In this document: one piece after another, positions 22,401-34,729 of the stretch | Position numbering within the stretch: position 1 is the stretch's first letter | Layout: every line of letters begins with the position of its first letter | Assembly (NCBI GenBank): GCA_003024175.1 | Contig: MDYQ01000009.1 | Span: 124,001 to 188,000, forward strand | Origin: Planoprotostelium fungivorum | Lineage: Eukaryota > Evosea > Variosea > Cavosteliida > Cavosteliaceae | DNA: 64,000 bases | Direction: 5' to 3' | Notes under the pieces: generated by a model | Database searches by the model: none | What the model was told of the DNA's origin: nothing | The model's input: the letters and a program-made list of their open reading frames with translations, nothing else | Translations under genes and position numbers: made by a program

Positions 22401-25135
22401 CATCTCCGACTCTTGCAACGGCAACGGACTCTGCTCTGGAGCTGCCAAGAGCTGCCCCGCCCCCACTCAATGCCAGGGAAGCTCCTACTGCGATCCTCTG
22501 CTCGGCGGTAATTGCACCACTGTGCCACTCAACGGAAGCACTTGTGACGACGGAAACGCCTGCACTACCGTGGACCTCTGCATTGCTGGACAGTGCGTTG
22601 GATTCAACCCCATCGTATGTACCTCTCTCGACCAGTGCCACACTCCAGGAGTCTGCAACCCCGACACCGGTGTCTGCTCTAACCCCGCTCGCGCTGACGG
22701 TGCCATCTGTGACGATCTCGACGCTTGCACTCTGAACGATCAGTGCACCAACGGAACTTGTGGTGGAGCTGCCAAGACCTGCAACGGCAACGATCAGTGT
22801 CACGAAGCCGGAACTTGCAACTCCCTCACCGGAGAGTGCTCTTACCCTGCCAAGGTCACCGGAACGTACTGTGACGACAACGACGCTTGCACTTCATCTG
22901 ACCAGTGTGTCTTTGGAGTCTGCCTGGGTACCTCTACCATCTGTACCGCCGCTGATCAATGCCACCTTCCCGGTGTCTGCGATCCCACCACTGGTGTCTG
23001 CTCTAACCCTGCCGCCGTCAATGGAACCGTCTGTGACGACGAGAACAAGTGCTCCGCTGTCTCTACCTGCCAGGATGGAGTCTGCACCGGACAGAACATC
23101 AACTTGTGCCTGCCCGCCAATGACTGCCACGACCAGGGAGTCTGCGATCCCAACACCGGACTCTGCAACCAAGTTCTCAAGGCCGACAACACCAGCTGCA
23201 CGTACTCTGACCCTTGTGTCATCGCCGAGTGCCAGAGCGGATTCTGCTCTGCCGTGGTAAACAAGGAGTGCACGCCCATCAGCCAGTGCTACACCGTCGG
23301 TAAATCCTCTTGTGTGTCCCTCCCCGGCAACGGTTCGTGTGTCCAGATCCCTCTCAGCGGAACCTCTTGCGACGATTCTCTCAAGTGTACCGTCTACGAC
23401 ACCTGCCAGGCTGGTGTCTGTGCTGGAACTCCTCTGCCCGCATCGGACAACTGTGTGGAAGTCGTCTCTCCTCCTTACATTCTCTTGACCACCACCACCA
23501 CGGCTATATACCCTACTCAGACATACTGGATGCCTATCTTCTTCAAGGGTCTGACGGATCTGCCCATCTTCGAAGTCAAGGTCACCAACTTCCCCACCGG
23601 TAACCTCAACCTCGACCACAGATACACCTTTGGTTACGTCGAGTACCCTTCCGGACGTAACCTGACCAGACTGTGGGCCGACGAGCAGCTGTCCAACCAG
23701 GAGGTCGACTTTGTCGCCATCCAGCTCAACCCTCCCCAAGATCAGAAGGTGGAGGCTATCGTATACCACCTCGAGGTCCGCTACCAGAGAGCCACCGGAG
23801 AGACTGGAGTTGGCGAGCACGAGGTCATCGTACCCGTCATCCCCTCCGCCGGCAACTTCCTCTTCCAGACCGATCTGAACAACTTGGGTGATCTCGAGCT
23901 CGGATCCTCAAAATGGTTCACCATCAACGTCATCGCCCTCAGCCGTCTCTTGGACTTCCAGCTCACCATCGGAGGTCTGCCCAACGGCTTCCTCGCCACT
24001 TACCCCTCCAACACCGGCAACTTCTCTTCTTTCTACCTGGACTCTTTCATCCAGGTCGGAAACTCTGATTTCGTCGCCGTCCGCATCGTGGCACCCACCG
24101 ACCCCGCCACCACCCTCGGCTTCACCACCGGTCTGGTCAACGTGGATTGGACTTCCACCGTCTCTGAGACTCTCCAGCAGACGTTCGGTCTCAACCTCAT
24201 TCCCGCCCTGGGTCGCAAGAGAGCCAGCGGAGCTGTTACCGTTGATACCTCTGACATCACCCTGACCACTTCTGCCACCAGATGGACTGCCTTCGCCAAC
24301 GTCGAGGCGAACCAGGCCGTCACCAACGTCACTGCAACCTTCACCGTCAGCAGTACCTCGATCGGTGTACAGTACGTCAGGAACGCTTCCTTCGCCGAGG
24401 TCAAGAGCTCTCTCGCCAACGGAGAGTCTTACTTTGCCGCCGCCGCCCTCACCACTCCATCGACTGCTGGAGACTACCAGGCTACCGTCACCGTCTCCTT
24501 CATCGACCAGAACGGACAGAAGCAGAGCCAGACATCCTCCGTGACCATTCACGTCATCCAGCCCACTCTCTCCGTGGCCTCCGATCGCATCGACGCTCAG
24601 GCCGGAAACTCCACCCTGAAGACCCTCAACTATCAGGCACCATCTGCCTTGGCCAACTTTGCCAGTCTTCAGGTGGCCTCCGCACCCAAGGGACTGTCCG
24701 TCAGCGTTGTTCCCCCCGCTGGATCTGGATCCATCAGCTTGGGAGACTCGTGGTTCTCATCTCTCAACGTCAGCGCTTCCAGCGACCTTCAGCCCGGAAC
24801 ATACCCCGTCAGCTTCCAGTACAGTTACACTCTGGCCAACGACCCATCGAGTGAGTGTTTCCTTCCTCTTCGACTTGTCTAATTGTTCTCCAGACTCACA
24901 CTCTTACGCGTTCGCCACGGCCGTCGTTGTGTCTGCTGCCACCCCCAACACCATCACGTCAGCATCCAACAACAGTGAGACCAGCAAGCTCGGCCCTGTC
25001 TTGGGAGGAGTCTTTGGAGGTCTTGCAGGTCTGGCCCTGGTGGCCATTCTCGCCGTGGTCATCGTCCGCAAGAGACGTACCACAAAGAGGATCTCGCCAT
25101 TCAGAACAGACTCTTTCACCAGTGGTAACCACTAG
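16439..25135 (+). CDS. Giant fibro-slime/PA14 cysteine-rich membrane protein
   Basis: About 2,800 aa in seven exons with six short introns (near 16446, 16566, 17170, 19193, 19888 and 24853). The first intron splits off just MK, then a hydrophobic signal peptide (TQVLHSLIAILCLVAFANA). Residues ~30-270 form a fibro-slime/PA14 lectin-like domain (FRGDDDVWVYINEYLVVDLG, VHGPQSAAVTL). From ~17.35 to 23.45 kb the protein is dozens of CTDC-type repeats (CDDGNACT, DxCxxGxCxG, CPxxDQCHxxGxC). The 23.45-24.87 kb part is Cys-poor beta-sandwich-like, then a Gly/Ala-rich transmembrane helix (GGVFGGLAGLALVAILAVVI) and a short basic tail. The architecture recalls dictyostelid PSI proteins but is much longer. 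Probable cell-surface adhesin or matrix protein; ligand unknown. Confidence 0.92.
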
Positions 25136-25386
25136 ATAATATCACCACAATTATTTTATAACTGAAGAATAAACCATGTATGGAAAGCTGCGCACCTGTA
25201 CTTGTCGTAATCGTGGAGTGCGTTCGGGTGATCATCACTTTTTGTGGCGAAATGTGCGATTTTTAATCGAGGACAAACAACGATACTTCGCGTCACATTG
25301 CATCACATCACATGCACCGCTTGAGCCATCACGCCAAGCTTTCCATCAACAGGTCCCTGAAACCATCTTTCTCTCCCCTTCGCACT

Positions 25387-26249
25387 ATGTCACAGCAGTC
25401 AGGTTGGCCAGCATTGTGTGGCACTCACTGAATCACGTACTAGATCCGAAGAACATCCTCAATTTCCTCCTCACAGTAGGCAAACTCAAGGTGCATGTTG
25501 ATCTGTCTCATGTGATATTGATCGAAGTGTTAGACGACAAAGAGAACGGGTTGGGTGCGAAAAGGTGTAGAGCTGCCAGAGTCTATCTCAGATCACATGT
25601 ACCGCATGTCTATCATGTCGCTTCTCATCAACGATCCCTCCATCAATCGAGAGAGGTGACATCGTCACTCATCTTCTTAACTCCTCATACTTCTCATCAG
25701 ATGTCTGAAGATCGCCATCGTCCACGATCTGGCCGAGTCTACGGTCGGAGACATCACACCACATGATCCTGTCACGAAAGAGGAGAAATACAGAATGGAA
25801 GAAGAAGCAATGGCCGACGTTAAAAAACTCCTCACTGGACCGACCGGTGAAGAAGATCATCACGGAGAGAAGAGTGACTGTCGATAGGGGAGGAGATTTA
25901 TGATCTATGGAAAGAGTACGAGGCAGGAGCCACACCGGAGGCCAAGTGAGTCCTTCATTATTAAGAGTTTCATCATCTTTCATGTCATCATCATCATCAA
26001 GTCCATCGTGAGACGTCAGAGCCTGATGGTGAACAGATTCGTCAAAGACTTTGACAAATTTGAGATGATCCTACAAGCTTATGAATACGAAACGGGTGAG
26101 AGAAAGATTTCTGTCATCATGTCGACGTGAAGACAGCACAAGGAAAGCAGTTACAGGAATTCTTCGACAGTACCAAGGGAGTGTTTAAGACGGAGCAGGT
26201 ATCTCAATGGGCAGCTCATCTGCAACAGATGCGTGAGCCTCGTCAATAA
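25387..26249 (+). CDS. HDDC2: HD-domain 5'-deoxynucleotidase/phosphohydrolase (HDDC2-like)
   Basis: Exons 25387-25402, 25444-25490, 25543-25655, 25701-25846, 25888-25945, 26037-26095 and 26137-26249 give 183 aa. The HD metal-binding residues are clear: ISDHMYRMS, then [10 protein letters not shown], then [19 protein letters not shown] at the start and [17 protein letters not shown] near the end also match the YfbR/HDDC2 family, which hydrolyses nucleoside 5'-monophosphates. The tiny first exon (MSQQS) was chosen because it restores the frame. Cytosolic enzyme of nucleotide turnover by family knowledge. Confidence 0.92.
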
Positions 26250-26432
26250 AGTCTTAGTCATGTTCCTCGTAACCCATCACGATGAGCCGATCTCCTTTTG
26301 ATGTTACGAGATCAAAAGTAGTCGCGTTGTTCCTGAGGGGGTGCCTCGGTCGCCCTGCGGTATGACGGCACTGTCACTCTCTCGGGGGGTTCGACGCAAG
26401 GAATATCACAGTCACCAACACCGACAACAAGC

Positions 26433-28706
26433 ATGACGAGTCTCCTCTTCTCGACATTTCTTTTTGCGTGTGGCGTGTTCTTTTCGCAGGCTTTGATCAA
26501 CCGCCCCAGCGGTATTCCTACCTACGCCCCGACCAGCACCAACTTCACTGGACCTGCCTTCATTCAGTGGACCCTGAATCAAGCGAGAGGTGCTGATGGA
26601 TACATCACAGTGGGAGTTCAAAAGGGCAAATACGATGTGAAATCATCAGAGATTGGATGATTTTGTTGACCACGAATATAGGTCTATACGAATGGAGGTG
26701 CCCTATTTCAGTTCTACCAACAGTCCAACATCACTCTTTGGTTAGATGATGTGGTCCTCACCTTCCGACAGAGACCCACTCAATTTTTTGTATTGCTGAC
26801 CTATACCAACAACATCTCTGTCAGAGGATTGACCATACACTTCAATCCACCAGAGACAATTCAGGCCTTCGTCAACAACATCACACAGGTGCCGAAGAGT
26901 GACGAGCACTCATACTCAACGTCGTCAGATCAACCAGAACACATACACGGTGGAGGCCACCGTCTGTGATGGCTACAACCTGGACTATGTGACCGGTCCC
27001 AAGGTATCTCATCTGTACACCTGCATTCAGACTCATCGTCATTCAGACGTGGTACGTGTTCAACGGAAAGACTCTCCTGCCCAACAATCCTTTCAGAAGG
27101 AGTTTTGACCTGTATATAGGAGGTGGTGCACAATTCGTCACACCAAGTGGAAGAAGATTCCGCATCTCGTGAGGCTTCTTCTTTCATCTCATATCATCTC
27201 AGCCCATCTCATCCTTCTCACATCATGCAGAACCACTGCGGCACAGATGGCAAATAACAATGTTAACGTGGGAGATATTCTTGCCACCAGAGGAAGCGGC
27301 GTCAGTCTCTACGGCGTCATCTATTCAAAGAACGCCTCCTTCATCGACGTCACCATCACATCTTCCGGTGGAGTTGCATTCTATATGGAAGGAGGTGCCG
27401 GAGGTCATCTGCTTCAGAGAGTGAAGGTCACGAAGAATCCTGATGCTCCTGTGCCCGGAGGTGTCCCACCCGTCATGTCAACATCTGCAGGTGATGAAAC
27501 GGCCACACATGATGTTGATTCTTCTCAGACGCGATTCACGTGGTAGGAATGCAGAAGGGTCCCACCATCATCGACAGTTATTTCGAAGGCATGGGAGGTA
27601 TATGAGATGCTGTCTATGATCAAGATCCTGACTTGTTCAGATGATGGTGTCAATCTCTTGAATTGGTTTCAGCCCATTCTGAAGCTCAACTCTTCCAATA
27701 GTTTCACCACCACCAATCCCCCTAACTATTGGAATACCGGTGACGTGGTCAGGTTGTACAATCAACAGTTACAACCTCTCGGTTTCTCACAAATCGTATC
27801 CATGACGGTGATCTCAGACGTTGTCACGATGATGTCATGACACACATTCAGCTCTTGCCCGATAAGAACACTTCCATCGTCCTCTCTTCTTCTCATCTCA
27901 ATGCAAATTATGTCACGGATAGAAACCACGCCAACGCCAACTTTCTCATCTCGAACAACACCTTCTACAACCATCGCGCTCGTTCGATTCTATGCAAAGG
28001 ATCGAGAGGAGTCATCAGCCACAACAACTTCACTCTGGTTACTTTGGGAGGTAAAGACATTCGTCTGTGTTATCACGTTTAAACTTCATCAGGTATCTTC
28101 ATTCAGCCCGAATCGGGTCAATTCCTAGAGGGCGATTACGCGACTGATCTCATCATCCATGACAACTACCTCGAAGACATCGGTGCATCAGCAACGGGCA
28201 ACTATGGAGGATCCATCAGTGTCAATCTCAACTCTGCAACGGGTTTCGTGCCCGCCGCAGGAGCGTTCATGAACATCAGCGTCTTGGACAACACGATCAA
28301 GGGCAGCTGGGCTTATCCAATTCGTGTGGCATCCACTTCGAACGTGGTCGTCTCTGGTAATCAATTGTTAGCTCCCTTCCGGTAATTCATCTCGAGCGAC
28401 GTGTTTACTCATCTGATGCATGAAAGGTCGTCTTACCCCCTGGTGACCTTTCAGAATAACGATCTCTTGGTGGTACAAAACAATTGCGTGTGGGGTAATG
28501 TCACTGGAGTCACATTGTCCAGTCCAGCCGTGGACGGTGTGCAATCCAACTGTACCACACCCACCACTACGAGGACACAGGACATCACGATTCCAACTTC
28601 CTCACCTTCATCGGCCATCGTTCACACCATTGGTGCAGTTGGAAAGGTCGAGATGAATTGGTCGACGCTGCTCTCTGTCGTGCTCTTCACTTTGACCATT
28701 TATTAG
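26433..28706 (+). CDS. Secreted right-handed beta-helix protein, possibly membrane anchored
   Basis: Begins with a signal peptide (MTSLLFSTFLFACGVFFSQA). Many short exons encode beta-helix coils, for example GDILATRGSGVSLYGVIYSK, IHVVGMQKGPTIIDSYFEG with DDGVNLLNW behind it, and FLISNNTFYNHRARSILCKG. The HVVG...DDGVN arrangement resembles alpha-1,3-galactosidase-type (GH110-like) and other pectate-lyase-fold enzymes, but a substrate cannot be assigned. A Ser/Thr/Pro linker leads to a short hydrophobic end (STLLSVVLFTLTIY), which fits a GPI-anchor signal or a membrane tail. Likely carbohydrate-active surface protein. Confidence 0.75.
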
Positions 28707-28832
28707 AATAAAGAATGCATTGAACGAGAATGTTGTTGTAGAGGTGATGAAAAATGACGCAGAAATTTACAAGCCCGAGCCAATCTGTGATTGCGTCATT
28801 CGCCATTAACTAAAACACCGTCACTACTTTAT

Positions 28833-29928
28833 ATGACCGAAGACACTCAACGCTTTGTAATCAAATTGTGCTACCAAAATGACTTCAGAAGGATCGAGGT
28901 TGAGGACCCCGACAGGATCACGATAGACAAACTGAGAGATATCGTGGAGACTGCATATCCAGATTTTGTCAGCGACGAAAGTAAGGTTTCTTCTTCATAT
29001 CAGTCCTGATCGCAGCAGCGCCGGACGAACAAGTTTCAGAGGATACAATAGAGGACGATAATTCGTATACGATGCATTACATCGATAGCGATGGTGACGA
29101 AGTGGGTGTATAGAAGACATTCCCTTCTAAACCGCTCAGATTACCATGCTCACAGACAAAGACGTCACAGAATCGTTCCATTTCCTTACGCAGACGAATA
29201 ACACATCTGTCTTGAAGATCATCATCAAATCACCGAATCAAGAACAGTTAACCTCCACCGTAGGCAGATATCAACCGAAATACGGTACTTCTCATCTTTT
29301 CCCTTCTCTTCAACACTCATCAACCTGTAGGTGTCGTCCACCCACAAAAATGCATGATCTGCTCTCACCGAATCTGCGGGGTTCGTTTCAAATGTCTCGA
29401 CTGTGCCAACCAAGTGGTAAGCATCTTCACTCATACCATCATGTCGATCTACGTTTAGAACTTTTGCAATGAGTGTCTAGAGCAAGACAAACATCCTTCT
29501 CATCACACCATCATCGCCATCAAACAGCCCATCACCGACGCACACGAGCAATCTGCAGCGTTACTGTCGAAGCGCACGATAGATGCTTCCAACTCCATTC
29601 CCAACACTGACATCTTAACTCAGAAGCTAGATGAGGCGTGGTCTCTATCGAGCGATTCGAAGAAGGTGTCTCTCATCTTCCATCAACAACACTCCATCAC
29701 CAACACCATACCATCATCAAAACACCATCTCACCACAATCAGATGAGACCATCACCGACGAAAGAAGAGAGGGACCACTCTTTCTCGAAGGGGACAGACA
29801 CGACACAAGAGAGGATACAACAACTGAAAGACATGGGGTTCACTGATGCAGACGAATGTCAATTGGTCTTAATCAATAACAAGATGGACATGGCACGAGC
29901 AATCGCCGAATTACTCGAGAGGAGTTAA
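28833..29928 (+). CDS. p62/NBR1-like selective autophagy receptor (PB1-ZZ-UBA)
   Basis: Exons 28833-28980, 29016-29101, 29140-29284, 29331-29416, 29459-29665 and 29743-29928 give 285 aa. Residues ~1-100 form a PB1 domain with a basic residue (FVIKL) and an acidic OPCA motif (YIDSDGDE...TDKD), so both faces for polymer formation are present. A ZZ zinc finger follows (CMIC, CLDC, CNEC, and HPSHH). The C-terminal ~40 residues are a UBA domain (RIQQLKDMGFTDADECQLVL). The order is that of p62/SQSTM1. NBR1's four-tryptophan domain is absent and no clear ATG8-binding LIR was seen. Expected to collect ubiquitinated cargo for autophagosomes. Confidence 0.88.
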
Positions 29929-29953
29929 TGTAGATATTCAATTCGATTTTATT

Positions 29954-31366
29954 TCAGTGGACTCGTTGTAGAATCTGTTTCAGCTCAACAATGTTCGTTT
30001 GATGGTGTGATGGATTTGATAGATCATGTGATGTTATGTGATGCGATAGATGATCGGGTGTTGGATGATGGTGATGGAGATGATGTAGTTGTCGAACGTG
30101 AATGATGACGAGAGTGATCATCACCTTCATGATGTTCTCGTAGGCGAGAAAGGTGACGGAGGCTGAAGGAACCACTCTCAGTAGGTTAGGAAACAGTCCC
30201 TTGTAAAAGCCAAACAGTCCTTCGTTCCTGCATTCATCATCAGATATTATTCCACACCATCTATTCACCGAAACGTCTTCAACACGGTATCTAAAGTCCC
30301 CGTGTACACGCGAACTCCTCCATCATCCGGTCGTTGCTGTTACGTATCAGTACATACGTACGCATCTGTTGCGCCTCTCACCTGCAGTCTGGACCGTACA
30401 ACTTGAAAGGGGTACGTCGTCACGGTGGCGAATATTTTAGACAGACCTCCCATGACCAGAAAATGGATCGAGCTCTGTTCAAGTCAAATTGTGACTCGCG
30501 TGGAATTCGGTGAAATTTCACCAGATTCTCTTCGGTTTTCCCGCCTCGCGTCAGGTAGCGCTTGATCTCCTCGTAGGCCATAAATTGCAGGGCACCATGG
30601 GTGACACCGAACAACCCCGGTACTAATCCTCTGTACAAACCCCTCACACCTACCCTCTCAGCTCGACTACAACGAGTCAACGTCACCTTCTTCCCTCCAG
30701 ATCGTCCGCAATGCATCTGAGACATTTCATCACCGTGTTTTTGTCACATGATGGACTCACCGGTGACGCCAGAATACTTTCCGTGGTTCCCTGACTTCTG
30801 TTGTAATTGGATTCTCGTTTTTACAACCCAGATTGGATTCGTCACGATGGCTGTGAAGGTTCCAGCTTGGAATCCGGCCAGGAGGTGTTGGGTGGGAGAT
30901 AATTGGACGGTGCCGGACGATGATGCATCTGACTTTTGGGATGAGATCATCTGATCCTTTGCGAGAGTGTAAGCCCAGAAATAGAGACCCCAAGCGGAAG
31001 ATGCACCGATCAGATTGGGCGTCAGACCTGTGTGAGATTGATATGGAGAGGTGAAGATGATCCAACCTTGGTATAAACCGATGGCACCGTCTGAACGGAC
31101 GATCTTGATGAGAGCATCAGTTGTTCCTTTGTAAATGAGACCTCCCGTTCTCTTCAGTGTTTCCTTCTGTCCATCTTGCACTGAATGTATTCAATATGTT
31201 GAAAGACATAAATTCTGATGTTCGAGAGAATCACATCACCTTGCAATCTGGTCTTGATTAAATCGAGAGGATGAAAGAGTATTGTCGAGAAGGCGCCAGA
31301 CAGAGTCCCAGATATGGCATTATCCAGAGGTCTCGGTGGTTTGTTACCTGTTGGAGGTGGTCCCAT
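29954..31366 (-). CDS. Mitochondrial carrier, folate/FAD transporter type (SLC25A32-like)
   Basis: Nine exons (29954-29983, 30125-30227, 30269-30336, 30382-30474, 30522-30649, 30687-30716, 30761-31027, 31067-31180, 31240-31366) sum to 319 aa. Three mitochondrial-carrier repeats are present: [26 protein letters not shown] and [12 protein letters not shown]. The second-repeat PIWVVKTR and FWAYTLAK fit the folate/FAD/pyrimidine nucleotide branch, with six membrane helices in the inner membrane. The exact substrate is inferred from that resemblance. The last coding exon ends LKQILQRVH, and its DNA contains the CTACAACGAG sequence otherwise typical of introns. Confidence 0.88.
30650..30686 (-). 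repeat. Intron element A in mitochondrial carrier gene
   Basis: 37-nt intron with GACTCGTTGTAGTCGAG near the donor. Frame of the carrier family requires removal. Confidence 0.88.
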
Positions 31367-31481
31367 CGTGTGTTGTGTGATGTGATGTCCGAAATTGCAT
31401 TGTAGATATACTTCTCAATTTCCACGACTTTCACTCGTTCGATGATGCGTAGAACGTGAAACATCATCAAACGATTATCTT

Positions 31482-34400
31482 TTATGTATGATTCGGTCCA
31501 TAATGAAGAGGACCGACAGAGGGTAGACATATGTTACTGGTATTGTCTCCACTGGTGTGAGGCTGTGGCGGCTGCTGCACGGGTTTGGGTGGAGACAACC
31601 TCTGTCCCTGCTGCATCTGCATCTGTCCTGTCGGATTCTGCACGTGAAGAGGAGATTGCGAGTGACTGATCATCGTCGGTGACACAGGTGTGTACTGCAC
31701 GCCCATCGACCAGTTCGATTGCGGAGGCTGATAAGGTGAAGCAGGTTCCGTCGATTGTCGCTGAGGGTAGCCGTAATTGGGACCGGAGGCAGTGATATTG
31801 GGACTGGACCACGCGATGTTGACTGGCTCTTTCTCGTTCTCCACTTGCTCTGCCGCTTCGTTCATGATGAAGCTGAGGTTCATCGGCTTGGGAGGGGGTG
31901 TCGTTCCTTCCTTCTTCTCTTCTCTGTCGGTTGCCATGGCATCCGTCTCTTCCTTCTCGGTAGTAACCGTGACTTCTTTCGGTTGCGTGGGTGGCTGGCC
32001 GATGTCGGTCAAATGGGGTTGGGTGACGTTATCGACCGGAGGGTGGGGAGGAGGGAGGAGCTCATCTACAACGGCTGGGGGTGGAGGTGGTGGGATCTCA
32101 CAGGCGGGTCGGTAAGTGACGTCACTGGGCGGGAACTTGAATTCGGGACCGAAATTGAACCGGACCTGCTCCACGTCAGATCACGTTCCCACAGATCCTC
32201 CACTCACGATGGCTCCCATGTAGCAAGACGCCGCTGGGTAGTAAGTGCCTGACATCTTTCAGATCGATCGATCTATGATCTCGGATGATTCCACCTTCGT
32301 ACAGATCTGTGAACGCTGTTCCTTGTGATTCACCGTTTTTGTAGAAGATGATCTCGCTTCCGAGCAGTTTCTCTGGCTCTTTCGGTGGGGCCTTCGCTGT
32401 AGGCGGAGCGCGCTCTTTCTTCTCTGGGTTGTGTCCATCTACAACGGCTGTGGGGGTTGGGTGGGGTTGGTCGGGTACTTGCGAGTTATTTGTGGGCTCT
32501 TCCGTCTTTGTCTTCTCTTCTTTTTCGATTTCCATCGCATCGTTCGTCTGTACAATCTCTGCCTTCTCTCCTTCTCTCTTCTGTTCTTCCTTCTCCTCTC
32601 CTTCTCTCTTCTCTTCTACCTTCTCCTCCACCTTTGCCTCTTCTTTCTTCTCTACGTCCATCATGTCACTCTCTCCCCTCTTCTCCTCTTCTTTCTTCTC
32701 CTCTTCTTTCTTCTCCTCTTCTTTCTTCTCCTCTTCTTTCTTCTCCTCCTCTTTCTTCTCCTCTTCTTTCTTCTCTTCCTTTTCTTCTAACTTGTCCCCT
32801 CTTTCTTCTACTTCCTTCTTCTCTATTTCCTTCTCTTCCTTCTTCTCTTCTTCCTTCTACAAGAGATATGAATGAGAGATGAAGGACAGACGACACACCT
32901 GCTTAGGTGGCAATTTGATGTAGAATCCGATGACATCTCCAGACCCCCACGGTGCTCCGTATGGTTTTCCCCTGCTCTGGTGGAACTTTGTTCCTTCCTT
33001 ATCACGATAACTGTAACTGTGCAGGTCATACCCAACCGGTGCTTGGTTGTCTCCCTTGTCCGTGGACCATCCCAATCTGATCTCGTTCAGACGATGACAG
33101 GTATGCGAAATTTCAGTCAGTTCTACCTGGCATTTCCCTTGTGGGGTAAGACTTCGATCTCAAAGTACCAACTGCCTTCGGAGGTTCCGTTGGAGGCTCT
33201 GGCCATTCTACAACGAGTCAAATCGATTCCAAAACATAGGATCACCTGTATCCCTTGTCGTTCGTCATGGTGAAATGATCAGGCTGAATGATGATCTGAG
33301 GTGCCGAATTTTCTCTCGATAAACACTGGTACTTGGGAGTAGCTGTTGGAAAGGCTGTACAAATCGTCTTAATGGATTGTGACGATCTACAACGCGCCAC
33401 TCACGAGATATGCCGATGACAGCTGCCTCTGGGAAGGGAGGCAACTTGTGCTTCCTCTGCTTCTTCTCCTTCTACCGTACAATCAGCCCGAAATCTCGCA
33501 GAAATCTCACGTGTTCGTCGTTCGGTAACTCCGATTTCCTCTTCTTGATCTTCACGGCACCCTCAGCCTTCGGTGCCTTCTCCTTTTTTTCTGTCTTCTC
33601 TCTCCTCGCCTTCTTCGGGCCCTTCTGACCGCCGGCCGATTTAAATGTCGACGGATCGTTCTATCCTCTCTGAGTGGATTCCAATGGTCGACATTTCTTC
33701 TTCACCTCGTTCTGCAGACCCCAGTAGCCAGGTGTGCCCATCTGTTCAGCGCCGGATTTGAAGTAGTGATTCTTCGTGGACAATGCACTACCGATCGTGT
33801 TCTCCCACGTCTTCGTCCCTAGTTTTCGTTGAGTTTTCTCGATGTTACGTACGGTACTGACTCGTCTTGCCGTAGCACAGGGAGTCCCACTTTTTGTCTA
33901 CGTAATTGCATATCTCTTCCTTGTACTGAAAGAATCTCTTGCTACCTCCTCTTCTCGCTTCGATTTGGAGCAAGTTGTAGATGGCCACACGAACGATGTC
34001 AGACCAACTCTTGTGGAGGTGTTCGAAGGTTTCGGGCGTTCCCGCGCAAAGTCCGCATTTGAATTTGTAATTGGCGTCGCCGAGGAGAGTGGTGACGAGA
34101 GATTGGTTGTTCAGACACTCTACAAGAGAATGAACATGTCGAACATAACATTTGATAATGTATGATATGTGTGAGGAACTCACCCGAGTGGAAGAGCTGC
34201 TGGCACATGTGGCAGCGATACATAGGTGACCATTTTGTCTTCGATTGTCCACAGTAACAGTAGCAGTTGTTGTTGTTCCTCGAGTGAGAATAGTCCCACG
34301 TCAGAGAAGAAAGCTTTTCGCAATCAGATATGATCCTTAAGGTTGGAAGAGGAAGAAGACGAGATGATATCGATCATCGTGATTCGGTTGATGATAATAA

Positions 34401-34614
34401 TGATACGCACATCGTAAGGGAGTGGACTCTTTCCATTCCAAGGCGATAAATGTGCAGAATCGATGTGAGGCTCCGGGATCTCCGCTTCTTCACACTCGGC
34501 CGCCTCCTCTAATTGTTGCAATCTGCTGCGAGCATAATTTGGCTTCTCTTGTTGTTCTTCTTTATAAGGTTCACCGCTTGATAGAGCAGTCAATAGAGCT
34601 GCTCCAGCGTCCAT
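31482..34614 (-). CDS. ASH2L: Ash2-like COMPASS subunit (zinc finger, winged helix, SPRY)
   Basis: Subunit of Set1/MLL histone H3K4 methyltransferase complexes. After an acidic N-terminus come an atypical PHD-like finger ([21 protein letters not shown]) and the winged-helix block ([46 protein letters not shown]). The SPRY domain includes [33 protein letters not shown], then [16 protein letters not shown] and [11 protein letters not shown] Lys/Glu-rich insertion of about 150 residues (~32400-32865) splits the SPRY domain where animal Ash2L has a shorter loop. A ~200-residue Pro/Gln-rich tail follows the SPRY. Introns at 33199-33245 and 33368-33404 carry the CGTTGTAGA element. Confidence 0.92.
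32680..32790. repeat. 15-bp tandem repeat coding for KKEE runs
   Basis: Unit TTCTTCTCCTCTTCT on the plus strand, repeated about seven times with small changes. Minus strand reads Lys-Lys-Glu-Glu inside the Ash2 SPRY insertion. Confidence 0.85.
33199..33245 (-). repeat. Intron element A near acceptor in Ash2 gene
   Basis: 47-nt intron with GACTCGTTGTAGAATGG close to the CCAG acceptor. Confidence 0.75.
33368..33404 (-). repeat. Intron element A in Ash2 gene
   Basis: 37-nt intron beginning GTGAGTGGCGCGTTGTAGAT; continues CGTCAC as in the 3036 and 56480 introns. Confidence 0.8.
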
Positions 34615-34729
34615 CACCGACGCAGTTGAAGGTTCAGCGTATCCGAATGAGCGATCGCATCACATGTGCATGTGACAGGACACTACAACAAGGCAGTGGT
34701 TGTTGCCCGACCATTTTTGTGAAAGACCC

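Noticed and set aside
17350-23450. Regularly spaced DNA repeats resembling a repeat array or CRISPR
   Set aside because: The periodicity is that of coding CTDC modules in one frame; there are no identical repeats with unique spacers.
32348-32882. Ser/Phe/Leu-rich plus-strand frames opposite the Ash2 gene
   Set aside because: Shadow of the KKEE tandem repeat.
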